A DNA stretch of 64,000 nt from Clostridiales bacterium (GTDB lineage Bacteria > Bacillota > Clostridia > Oscillospirales > Oscillospiraceae): NCBI GenBank assembly GCA_025757645.1, contig CP107216.1:867501-931500 (forward strand). Direction: 5' to 3'. How positions within the stretch are numbered: the stretch's first letter is position 1; the number at the start of each line of letters is the position of its first letter. Of the stretch, positions 1 through 6,789 are shown piece by piece. The translations under genes were made by a program, and so were the position numbers. The notes under the pieces were generated by a model. That model was given only the letters and a program-made list of their open reading frames with translations, was not told where the DNA came from and searched no databases.

Positions 1-164
1 AGTTTCGCTGCGAGACGCCGGAGGTCTACGCCGGCATGCAGTCCCTGCTCTTCGAACGCGACCGGCTCTGGGATGTCTACCGCGCGCTCGGCAGCTACGT
101 GTCCTCGTCCGGCTACCAGTGCGCGGACGACCAGCAGATCATCCGCCTTATCCCCGCGCGATGA
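1..164 (+). CDS. C-terminal fragment of an unidentified protein
   Basis: The first reading frame is open from the window edge to a TGA at 162-164, giving about 53 residues that start FRCETPEVYAGM and end QQIIRLIPAR. The start lies outside the window. I do not recognise the family: the tail is mixed charged and hydrophobic with no catalytic motif. A hairpin followed by five T residues sits directly after the stop, which supports this being the real 3' end of a plus-strand gene. Confidence 0.6.
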   Translation, partial: FRCETPEVYAGMQSLLFERDRLWDVYRALGSYVSSSGYQCADDQQIIRLIPAR

Positions 165-168
165 GCCT

Positions 169-204
169 GCCGCCTGCGGGCGGCAAACGCTGCGAGGCTT
201 TTTG
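169..204 (+). terminator. Rho-independent terminator of the partial first gene
   Basis: GCCGCC-TGCG-GGCGGC forms the core of a hairpin immediately after the TGA. An outer GCCT/GAGGC pairing and a TTTTT run follow. Confidence 0.5.
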
Positions 205-213
205 ATGCACAAA

Positions 214-240
214 GCGCCGCAGCCTGTCCGGCTGCGGCGC
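214..240 (-). terminator. Terminator hairpin downstream of prfB
   Basis: An 11-bp perfect stem, GCGCCGCAGCC / GGCTGCGGCGC with a TGTCC loop, lies 16 bases past the prfB stop. Read on the minus strand it is followed by TTTG, so it most likely ends prfB and also blocks transcription from the left. Confidence 0.6.
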
Positions 241-255
241 TGTTACGTCGATAGA

Positions 256-1377
256 TTATTTGTTCTCCTTGTCGGCGTTCATGCTCAGGTAGGCGTTGAT
301 GAAGCCGTCAATGTCGCCGTCCATGACGGCCTGAATGTTGCCGTTTTCATAGCCAGTGCGGTGGTCCTTGGCCAGCGTGTACGGCATGAACACGTACGAG
401 CGGATTTGGCTGCCCCACTCGATCTTGAGCTGCACGCCCTTGATGTCGGAGATTTTCTCGAGGTGCTCGCGCTCCTTGATCTCGGCCAGGCGCGCGCGGA
501 GCATGTTCTTGCAGTTTTCGAGGTTCTGGAAGTGGCTGCGCTCGACCTGGCTGGACACGACGATACCGGTCGGGATGTGCGTCAGACGCACGGCGGACGA
601 GGTCTTGTTGACCTTCTGGCCGCCCGCGCCGGACGAGCGGTACACGTCCATCTTGATGTCCTCGTCGCGCAGCTCGATCTCGCTGTCCTCGGTGATCTCG
701 GGCATGACCTCCACGGCGGCGAACGACGTGTGCCGGCGGCCGGAGGCGTCAAACGGGCTGATGCGCACGAGGCGGTGGATGCCGTTTTCGCTCTTGAGGA
801 AGCCGTAGGCGTTCTCGCCTTCGATCATGATCGTCGCGCTCTTGATGCCGGCCTCGTCGCCGTCGAGATAGTCCATGAGCTTGACGGTGTAGCCGTGGCG
901 CTCGGCCCACATGTTGTACATGCGGTAGAGCATGCTCGTCCAGTCCTGCGCCTCGGTGCCGCCCGCGCCGGCGTGGAAGGTGAGGATGGCGTTGTTCGCG
1001 TCATACTCGCCGGTCAGCAGCGTCTCGAGCCGCATGGATTCGAGCGTCTCCTCGAAGCTGTGAAATTCGCTCTCAAGGTCGGGCAGCATCGAGTCGTCGT
1101 CCTCTTCGATGGCCATCTCGCACATGGTCAGCATATCCTCCCACGCGCCGGAGAGCTTGGCGTAGCGATCGAGCTTGTGCTGGAGCGTCTTGATGCGCTT
1201 TTGCACGCGCTGGCTGTTTTCGGTGTCGTTCCAGAAGCCGTCCTGCGCGCTCTCTTCCTCGAGCTTTTCGACCTCGTTGCGCGCCTCGTCGAGATGCAGC
1301 GCGCCGCCCAGATCGTCCAGCGCCGGGCGGAGGTTGTTGAGCTTGTTTTTATACTCTTCAAATGCAATGGATGCCAT
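256..1377 (-). CDS. prfB: Peptide chain release factor 2
   Basis: Class I release factor that recognises UGA/UAA stop codons and triggers peptidyl-tRNA hydrolysis on the ribosome. The 373-residue product has the RF2 stop-recognition tripeptide SPF (in RISPFDASGRRHTS) and the catalytic GGQ (SSGAGGQKVNKTSSA). Length is normal for RF2. It reads as one uninterrupted frame from ATG, so the in-frame UGA and +1 programmed frameshift found near codon 26 in many bacteria are absent. Start: an AGGCAGG-like ribosome site precedes the ATG. It has its own consensus promoter in the gap after the upstream deaminase gene and a terminator hairpin behind it, so it is probably monocistronic. Confidence 0.97.
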   Translation of the reverse strand: MASIAFEEYKNKLNNLRPALDDLGGALHLDEARNEVEKLEEESAQDGFWNDTENSQRVQKRIKTLQHKLDRYAKLSGAWEDMLTMCEMAIEEDDDSMLPDLESEFHSFEETLESMRLETLLTGEYDANNAILTFHAGAGGTEAQDWTSMLYRMYNMWAERHGYTVKLMDYLDGDEAGIKSATIMIEGENAYGFLKSENGIHRLVRISPFDASGRRHTSFAAVEVMPEITEDSEIELRDEDIKMDVYRSSGAGGQKVNKTSSAVRLTHIPTGIVVSSQVERSHFQNLENCKNMLRARLAEIKEREHLEKISDIKGVQLKIEWGSQIRSYVFMPYTLAKDHRTGYENGNIQAVMDGDIDGFINAYLSMNADKENK

Positions 1378-1413
1378 ACGTTGAATCCTGCCTTTTTTCA
1401 GTCTAACTTACTT

Positions 1414-1442
1414 ATTATAATCAAAATCGCCGCGCTTGTAAA
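1414..1442 (-). promoter_or_regulatory. Sigma-A promoter of prfB
   Basis: On the minus strand: TTTACA, 17-bp spacer, TATAAT. It lies in the 77-bp gap between the deaminase stop and the prfB start, so prfB can be transcribed independently. Confidence 0.75.
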
Positions 1443-1454
1443 GCAAAACCGCGC

Positions 1455-1949
1455 TCATTCGGCCTCAGCCTTCGGCTGGATGGACTCGTCGTTGACGATC
1501 CAGTTCTGCACGTCGATGATCTCAATGCCGTCGTCGCCGATGCGGTTGACGACGCGCGTGATGCCGGAGTTGATGATCATGCGCCGGCACATGGCGCACG
1601 AGGTCGTGTCGTGCAGCAGCTCGCCGCTGGCGGCGTCGCGCCCGACGAGGTAGAGCGTGCCGCCGATCATGTCGCGCCGGGCGGCGGAGATGATGGCGTT
1701 GGCCTCAGCGTGCACGCTGCGGCACAGCTCGTACCGCTGGCCGCTGGGAATGCGCAGCTGCTCGCGGTTGCAGTAGCCGAGCTCGGAGCAGTTGACGCGC
1801 CCGCGCGGCGCGCCGTTGTAGCCGGTGGAGAGGATCTCGTCGTTCTTGACGATGATCGCGCCGTATTTGCGCCGCAGGCAGGTCGAGCGGTCGAGCACCG
1901 CGTCGGCGATGTTGAGATAATATTTGTCCTTACTCATGCGCTGGTCCAT
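1455..1949 (-). CDS. dCMP deaminase-family protein (ComEB-like)
   Basis: Zinc-dependent deaminase of the cytidine/deoxycytidylate deaminase superfamily, probably converting dCMP to dUMP for thymidylate supply. The 164-residue protein shows the zinc/catalytic HAEANAI motif and, downstream, TTSCAMCRRM. This supplies the two zinc cysteines, with Ser where the family usually has Pro before the first Cys. An AGGAGG ten bases before the ATG at 1949 supports this start over the in-frame ATG four codons later. It diverges from queH and has a consensus-spaced promoter at 1987-2015. The substrate (dCMP versus a related base) cannot be fixed from motifs alone. Confidence 0.85.
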   Translation of the reverse strand: MDQRMSKDKYYLNIADAVLDRSTCLRRKYGAIIVKNDEILSTGYNGAPRGRVNCSELGYCNREQLRIPSGQRYELCRSVHAEANAIISAARRDMIGGTLYLVGRDAASGELLHDTTSCAMCRRMIINSGITRVVNRIGDDGIEIIDVQNWIVNDESIQPKAEAE

Positions 1950-1986
1950 GACGGACGCGCCTCCTTTGCATAATTTCCTACTTTAT

Positions 1987-2015
1987 ATCATATCGGAAAT
2001 GCCCCGCCGCGTCAA
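1987..2015 (-). promoter_or_regulatory. Promoter of the dCMP deaminase gene
   Basis: Minus strand TTGACG, 17-bp spacer, TATGAT, about 40 bp upstream of the start codon. Confidence 0.7.
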
Positions 2016-2044
2016 GGCCCGCACTGGTATTCTGCGCGCGGGTG

Positions 2045-2053
2045 TGCTATACT
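2045..2053 (+). promoter_or_regulatory. Extended -10 promoter of queH
   Basis: TGC-TATACT is an extended -10 element with no good -35. Its predicted start of transcription (about 2060) lies upstream of the ATG at 2072 but downstream of the GTG at 2042. This argues for the ATG as queH start. Confidence 0.55.
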
Positions 2054-2071
2054 GTCCGGCAGGTGACGCTT

Positions 2072-2698
2072 ATGAAAGAAAACTATCAAAAACAGCTCGA
2101 TGCGCTGCTCGCTGCCCTCCCGCCGGAGGGCAAGCCGCGCCTGCTGCTGCAGAGCTGCTGCGGCCCGTGCAGCAGCTACGTGCTCGAGTACCTCACGCGG
2201 TATTTTCGCGTGACCGTGCTGTATTATAACCCGAACATCCAGCCGCGGGACGAATATGACCGCCGCCTCTACTGGCAGCGGGAGCTCATCCGTCAGCTCC
2301 CGACGCCGGAGCCGGTGGACCTGCTCGCGTGCGATTATGACGGGCAGCGCTACATCGACGCCGTCCGCGGCCTCGAGCGCGAGCCGGAGGGCGGCGCGCG
2401 CTGCACGGTGTGCTTCCGCCTGCGTCTGGAGGAGACGGCGCGGCAGGCGCGCGCGCACGGGTTCGACTTTTTCGGCACGACGCTCACCGTCTCGCCGCAC
2501 AAGGACGCGCAGCGGCTCAACGCCATCGGCGCGGAGCTGGCGCAGCAATACGGCGTGCGCTGGCTGCCGTCGGACTTCAAAAAGCGCGAGGGCTATAAGC
2601 GCAGCATCGAGCTGTCCAAACAGTACGGCCTCTACCGGCAGGAATACTGCGGCTGTCTGTACAGCAAACCGGTTGACAACGCGGCGGCGGGGGAGTAA
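2072..2698 (+). CDS. queH: Epoxyqueuosine reductase QueH
   Basis: Catalyses the last step of queuosine tRNA modification, reducing epoxyqueuosine to queuosine; it is the non-cobalamin alternative to QueG. The 208-residue product has the family's paired metal-binding cysteines: QSCCGPCSSY near residues 28-35, CTVCFRLRL in the middle and EYCGCLYS near the C terminus. An AGGTGA five bases before the ATG at 2072 supports this start rather than an upstream in-frame GTG at 2042. It is followed 88 bp later by the queuosine-precursor transporter gene queT, so the two form a salvage/modification unit. Confidence 0.93.
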   Translation: MKENYQKQLDALLAALPPEGKPRLLLQSCCGPCSSYVLEYLTRYFRVTVLYYNPNIQPRDEYDRRLYWQRELIRQLPTPEPVDLLACDYDGQRYIDAVRGLEREPEGGARCTVCFRLRLEETARQARAHGFDFFGTTLTVSPHKDAQRLNAIGAELAQQYGVRWLPSDFKKREGYKRSIELSKQYGLYRQEYCGCLYSKPVDNAAAGE

Positions 2699-2786
2699 AA
2701 TAGCCGCCGTCACAATTCATCATGCGCAGGTGCCATACCCCTGCGCGCACAACGTGTGCAACGAAAAAAATGGGAGGAATTGAATT
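2699..2786 (+). other. Structured queH-queT intergenic leader (possible regulatory RNA)
   Basis: Two consecutive hairpins, GCGCAGG/CCTGCGC (loop includes CCAT) and GCACA-ACG-TGTGC, are followed by an A-rich stretch AACGAAAAAAATGGGAGG that holds the queT ribosome site. The CCAT in the first loop can pair with ATGG next to the Shine-Dalgarno, as an H-type pseudoknot with an inserted hairpin would. That topology is known from preQ1 riboswitches. I cannot match the sequence to the preQ1-I, -II or -III consensus, so the assignment is tentative. Confidence 0.3.
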
Positions 2787-3326
2787 ATGCACATCACCAC
2801 GAGAAAGCTGACCGCCGCGGCGGTCACGGGCGCGGCCTATGCCGCATTGACGATGCTTCTGGCGCCGATCAGTTACGGAGCGATCCAGTGCCGGGTCTCG
2901 GAGGTGCTGTGCATTTTGCCGTTTTTCATCCCCTGCACGGCGTGGGGGCTGTTCGTCGGCTGCGCGATCGCCAATCTGCTGAGCGCGGCGGGCATTTTTG
3001 ACGTGGTTTTCGGCTCGCTCGCAACGCTGCTGGCGGCGCTGTGCACGGCGTGGCTCGGCCGCGGCCGCGGTGCGCAGTCGTGGGTGCGGTGCATCCTCGC
3101 CGCGCTCATGCCGGTCGTGTTCAATTTCCTGCTGGTCGGCGCGGTGCTCACGTGGTCGCTCACGGACGCCGTGTTTCCGCACCTGAATGCATCGTTCTGG
3201 GTCTTCGGCGGCCAGGTCGCGCTCGGTGAGGTCATCGTGCTCGGCGTGCTGGGCCTGCCGCTCATGCGCCTGCTGCCGCGCAATCCGAAGTTCCGCGAGA
3301 TCATCCGCAGCTATCAAAAGGAGTGA
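2787..3326 (+). CDS. queT: QueT-family queuosine precursor transporter
   Basis: Small membrane protein of the QueT (COG4708) family, thought to be the substrate-specific component that imports queuosine precursors such as preQ1 with an ECF-type energising module. The 179 residues form about five hydrophobic segments. The diagnostic stretch PISYGAIQCRVSEVLCILPF is followed by GLFVGCAIANLLS. A GGGAGG eight bases before the ATG sets the start. It lies directly behind queH, and the malQ ribosome site overlaps its end. No ECF ATPase genes are present here, so it would share a general module encoded elsewhere. Confidence 0.9.
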   Translation: MHITTRKLTAAAVTGAAYAALTMLLAPISYGAIQCRVSEVLCILPFFIPCTAWGLFVGCAIANLLSAAGIFDVVFGSLATLLAALCTAWLGRGRGAQSWVRCILAALMPVVFNFLLVGAVLTWSLTDAVFPHLNASFWVFGGQVALGEVIVLGVLGLPLMRLLPRNPKFREIIRSYQKE

Positions 3327-3332
3327 CGGAGC

Positions 3333-4805
3333 ATGGACCGTTCCAGCGGTATCCTGCTGCCGGTGTCGGCCCTGCCGGGGCCGTGCGGCATCGGCGACCT
3401 GGGTGCAGACGCCCGGGATTTTATCGACTTTCTCGCTGCCGCCGGGCAGCGCTATTGGCAGATCCTGCCCCTCAACCCGCCGGACGGTGCGCACTCGCCG
3501 TACCTGTCGGCCTCGACGTTTGCCGGCAGCACCGACCTGCTCTCGCCAGAGCCGTTTCTGGCGCGCGGCGCGCTCACGGCCGGCGAGGTGCGCGCCATCG
3601 ACTGGGGCGCAGACCCCATGCGCGTGGACTATGATCGCGTGTACGCGGGCAGGACCGCGCTCTGGGACGCGGCGTTCGCGCGCGAAAAGGCATCCGCCGC
3701 GCCCGCGCTGCGCGCCGCGCTCGCGGCTGAGCCGTGGCTGCGCGACTACTGCCTGTACATGGCCGTGAAGGAAGAGCAGGGCGGCGCGCCGTGGTATGCC
3801 TGGCCGCAGCCCCTGCGCGACCGCTCATCCGCCGCGCTCGCGGCCGCGCTCGAGCGGCTCGACGACCGCGTGCTCCTGCACGCTTATCTCCAGACGGAGT
3901 TCACCCGCCAGTGGGACGCGGTGCGCGCCTACGCGCACGCGCACGGCGTGCGCATCATCGGCGACCTGCCCATGTACGTCGCGCCCGACAGCGCGGACGT
4001 CTGGGCGCAGCCGGCGCAGTTTCGCCTCGACCCCGACGGGCAGCCGAGCGCCGTCGCCGGTGTCCCGCCGGACTATTTCAGCGCCGACGGCCAGCTCTGG
4101 GGCAACCCGCTCTATGATTGGGATGCCATGCGTGCGGACGGCTTCCAGTGGTGGAAAGACCGCATTCGCGGCGCTGCAAAGCGCTATGATGTGGTGCGCC
4201 TTGACCATTTTCGCGCCATTTCAAGCTATTGGGTGGTGCCACGTGGCGAACTGACCGCCCGCGGCGGCCACTGGGCGCCTGGCCCCGGCCCGGCGCTGCT
4301 GCAGGCGCTGCACACGGCAGCGCCGGAACTGGAGCTGATCGCCGAGGATCTCGGCACGATCGACGACGACGTGCGCCGCCTCGTCGCGCGCTCCGGCTGC
4401 CCCGGCATGCGCGTGCTGCTGTTCGGCTTTGACCCCAGCGGCACGTCCGAGCACCGGCCCGACCGCGTGCGCGCGCACAGCGTCTGTTACGTCGGCACGC
4501 ACGACAATGCGCCCGCCGCCGCATGGGCGGCGCTCGGCGGCGCGGACGCGGACTATGCCATGCGCTGCCTCGGCGTGTACGACGTTGCGCGCCTGCCGGA
4601 GGCGCTGCTGCGTGCCGGCATGGGCTCGCGCGCGGAGCTGTTCATCGCGCAGATGCAGGACGTGCTCGGCCTCGGCGCGGAGAGCCGCATGAACACGCCC
4701 GGCACGGCCTCCGGCAACTGGGTCTGGCGGCTGCTGCCCGGTCAGGCGGACGCGCAGACGGCCGCGCGCCTGCTCGCGCGCACGCAGGCGGCCTGCCGCG
4801 CATAA
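3333..4805 (+). CDS. malQ: 4-alpha-glucanotransferase (amylomaltase)
   Basis: GH77 enzyme that transfers alpha-1,4-glucan segments between maltodextrins, releasing glucose; cytoplasmic glycogen/maltodextrin metabolism. The 490-residue protein keeps the catalytic nucleophile Asp in VRLDHFRAIS, the acid/base Glu in LIAEDLGTID and the third carboxylate in YVGTHDNAPAA. The usual substrate loop is present as PLNPPDGAHSPYLSAS. Length is normal for bacterial MalQ. The start follows a GGAG eight bases after the queT stop, so it may be cotranscribed with queT although functionally unrelated. A strong bidirectional terminator closes the unit. Confidence 0.95.
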   Translation: MDRSSGILLPVSALPGPCGIGDLGADARDFIDFLAAAGQRYWQILPLNPPDGAHSPYLSASTFAGSTDLLSPEPFLARGALTAGEVRAIDWGADPMRVDYDRVYAGRTALWDAAFAREKASAAPALRAALAAEPWLRDYCLYMAVKEEQGGAPWYAWPQPLRDRSSAALAAALERLDDRVLLHAYLQTEFTRQWDAVRAYAHAHGVRIIGDLPMYVAPDSADVWAQPAQFRLDPDGQPSAVAGVPPDYFSADGQLWGNPLYDWDAMRADGFQWWKDRIRGAAKRYDVVRLDHFRAISSYWVVPRGELTARGGHWAPGPGPALLQALHTAAPELELIAEDLGTIDDDVRRLVARSGCPGMRVLLFGFDPSGTSEHRPDRVRAHSVCYVGTHDNAPAAAWAALGGADADYAMRCLGVYDVARLPEALLRAGMGSRAELFIAQMQDVLGLGAESRMNTPGTASGNWVWRLLPGQADAQTAARLLARTQAACRA

Positions 4806-4815
4806 GAACGAAAAA

Positions 4816-4849
4816 GGAGCGGACACCGTGATCGGTGTCCGCTCCTTTT
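4816..4849 (+). terminator. Bidirectional terminator between malQ and an SGNH gene
   Basis: A perfect 13-bp stem, GGAGCGGACACCG / CGGTGTCCGCTCC with a TGAT loop, has TTTT on the plus side and five A (U on the minus strand) on the other. It serves both convergent genes. Confidence 0.9.
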
Positions 4850-4858
4850 CTATGGATC

Positions 4859-5545
4859 TCAGATGATTGCGCGCACCTGCTCGATGAGCGCGCCGTAAAA
4901 CAGCCGGTATCCTTCCTCCGACAGGTGGATGCCGTCGTCCGCGTTGAGCGCGTGGGGGTCGCCCCCGTCGAGAAAGCGCTCGCGCGGGTCGGCGCACGGC
5001 ACGTCCAGCTCGGCGGCGATGGTGCGCACGAGCCCGGAATAGCGCTCCTGCGTGCGGTAGATGCGCCGCACGTCGCCCAGCCACTGCATCACGCCCGCGG
5101 CGCTCGCGCCGTTGTGGTCGATGCAGGCGAGGTACTTCACCTCGTCGATGGGCGGCAGGGTCGTGAAGATCGGGCGGATGCCGGCCTCGCGCAGCATCTG
5201 CACGATGGCGGTCATGTTCGCGCGAAATTCGTCCGCCAGCACCACGGGGTCGTGGTCCTGCTCCGGGTGCGCGGCCACGTCGGGCCAGTCATAGTTGCAG
5301 TCGTTGCCGCCGTATTCCACGAGCGCCCAGTCATAGCGGTGGCCGCGGGCGAGGTCGCGTTGCACGAGCGTGACGCCCTTGCGCGAGGTCGCGCCGAAGA
5401 CGGACTTGTTCGTCACCTCGGCGTGCAGGCCGGCGAGTGGCGCCTCGAACAGGTCGGTGTGAAAATGATACCGCAGCTGCTCGTCCGGCAGCGTGCCCTT
5501 CATCAGCGAGTCGCCGAATACGGCGATGCGCAGCATCTCGTCCAT
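4859..5545 (-). CDS. SGNH/GDSL-family hydrolase
   Basis: Serine esterase/lipase-type hydrolase of the SGNH superfamily, 228 residues, no signal peptide, so probably cytoplasmic. Block I is FGDSLMKG (nucleophile Ser), block III is YGGNDCNYDW (Gly/Asn oxyanion residues) and block V is DDGIHLSEEGY (Asp and His). Substrate is unknown; relatives act on acyl groups of carbohydrates, phospholipids or acyl-CoA. The ribosome site is AGGAGG-like just before the ATG. It converges on malQ with a shared terminator, and the upstream nucleotidyltransferase gene has its own terminator. Confidence 0.85.
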   Translation of the reverse strand: MDEMLRIAVFGDSLMKGTLPDEQLRYHFHTDLFEAPLAGLHAEVTNKSVFGATSRKGVTLVQRDLARGHRYDWALVEYGGNDCNYDWPDVAAHPEQDHDPVVLADEFRANMTAIVQMLREAGIRPIFTTLPPIDEVKYLACIDHNGASAAGVMQWLGDVRRIYRTQERYSGLVRTIAAELDVPCADPRERFLDGGDPHALNADDGIHLSEEGYRLFYGALIEQVRAII

Positions 5546-5621
5546 CGCGGGTGCCTCCTGAAACTTTGGTTACTTTATCATACCGGGAGACACTTAAAAA
5601 ACCATTAGAAATTTGTAAAGA

Positions 5622-5652
5622 AATCGCGGCGATCGGACAGATCGCCGCGATT
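5622..5652 (-). terminator. Terminator hairpin of the nucleotidyltransferase gene
   Basis: Perfect 13-bp stem AATCGCGGCGATC / GATCGCCGCGATT with a GGACA loop, 17 bases past the stop codon of the minus-strand gene. The following tract (TCTTTACAAATTT) is only moderately T-rich. Confidence 0.6.
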
Positions 5653-5668
5653 GGCAGTTTCGGCAGAT

Positions 5669-6580
5669 TTACTTCCACAGCGCCGGGGGATACGTCCCGT
5701 CGGCGTGCAGGGCGCGCAGCGCCGCGACGACGCCGGGCTTGTCGTCCTGATACGTCAGGCCGAACCAGCGTTCGCTGGTCTGCAGCACGCGCGTGTTTAC
5801 GCGCCCCTGCGCCGTGAGCGCGTCCATCATCACGGGCAGCAGACACTCGCGCTTCTCGTCGCCGGGGGCAAGATCGCGCACAAAGGCGTCAAAATACTGC
5901 GCCATCACGTCCAGCATCGCCGGGTGATAGCCCCACATGTTCATGCTCACGAGCGCCTCGGGGTCGAGCGCGACGCCCGCGCCCGCGCCGGACGTGTCGC
6001 GGATCGTGCCGTCGGGGCACAGCTGGATCTTGTACGTCTCGTGCACCTTGCGCAGCAGGCCGTTTTCGGTCGCGCACACGCCGCGCGTGACGGTGCCGAA
6101 GGGGCTCACGGTGTTTTTCAGCCGGTAGCCGACCATGGCGGCGTCCTGCGCGCCGCGCAGCTCCGGCAGCGCGGCGGCAATGGCGTCGATTGCGCCGCGG
6201 CCGTAAAAATCATCGGCGTTGATGACGGCGAACGGCGTTTCGATCGCATCGCGCGCGCACAGCACGGCGTGCACCGTACCGAGCGGCTTCTGCCGCTGCG
6301 CCAGCTCCGGCCGCGCCGCGGTGAAGCGCTCCGGCGTCTGAAACGCATAGTCGATCCGGATGCCGGTGCGCTGCTCGATGCGGTCGCCGAAGAGGGCGCG
6401 CACGTCCTGCAGCATCTGCGGCTTGATGATGAGCACGATGCGGTCAAACCCGGCGCGCAGCGCGTCGTAGATCGCGTATTCCATGAGGATCTCGCCGTCG
6501 GGGCCGAGACGCTCGATCTGCTTGACGCCGCCATAGCGCGAGCCGAGCCCGGCCGCCATCACTACCAGAGTCATATCCAT
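5669..6580 (-). CDS. Sugar-phosphate nucleotidyltransferase family protein
   Basis: Rossmann-type NTP transferase that would join a sugar-1-phosphate to an NTP. The 303-residue protein opens with MTLVVMAAGLGSRYGGVKQ, the nucleotide-binding loop of the family. It carries NADDFYG, where the Asp residues bind the metal and phosphate. The C-terminal third does not look like a hexapeptide-repeat acyltransferase. The sugar and nucleotide are not determinable from the motifs. Relatives annotated as nucleotidyltransferases of this length are common in Clostridia. Start at 6580 after an AGGTTG site; an ATG two codons in is an equally possible start. Confidence 0.85.
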   Translation of the reverse strand: MDMTLVVMAAGLGSRYGGVKQIERLGPDGEILMEYAIYDALRAGFDRIVLIIKPQMLQDVRALFGDRIEQRTGIRIDYAFQTPERFTAARPELAQRQKPLGTVHAVLCARDAIETPFAVINADDFYGRGAIDAIAAALPELRGAQDAAMVGYRLKNTVSPFGTVTRGVCATENGLLRKVHETYKIQLCPDGTIRDTSGAGAGVALDPEALVSMNMWGYHPAMLDVMAQYFDAFVRDLAPGDEKRECLLPVMMDALTAQGRVNTRVLQTSERWFGLTYQDDKPGVVAALRALHADGTYPPALWK

Positions 6581-6597
6581 GTATGCAACCTCATTTT

Positions 6598-6626
6598 GTC
6601 ATAGAGTATTACACAGCATAGCACAA
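6598..6626 (-). promoter_or_regulatory. Putative promoter of the nucleotidyltransferase gene
   Basis: Minus strand TTGTGC, 17-bp spacer, TATGAC, placed 18 bp upstream of the start codon. Confidence 0.4.
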
Positions 6627-6689
6627 CCCGGCGGGAAATGTCAAACTTTGCTGATTGCCTTAAATTTCTGCCGCTGACATTCTATGCCC

Positions 6690-6718
6690 TTGCAAAAGCG
6701 GGAAGGATGGGGTACAAT
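6690..6718 (+). promoter_or_regulatory. Promoter of the SLH amidase gene
   Basis: TTGCAA, 17-bp spacer, TACAAT. The leader that follows carries an upstream AAGGAGG, an 8-bp hairpin (6760-6767/6773-6780) and then the GGAG that directly precedes the ATG at 6790. Confidence 0.65.
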
Positions 6719-6789
6719 CAGCTTCGACAAAGGTTGTCATAATTCCCAAGAAGGAGGGCGGACGCGCACGCGGCGCGTCCGGAGAAGCG

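Noticed and set aside
73..1653. Long plus-strand frame over prfB and the deaminase gene
   Set aside because: Antisense shadow of prfB, whose product has all RF2 motifs; high GC keeps the antisense frame open.
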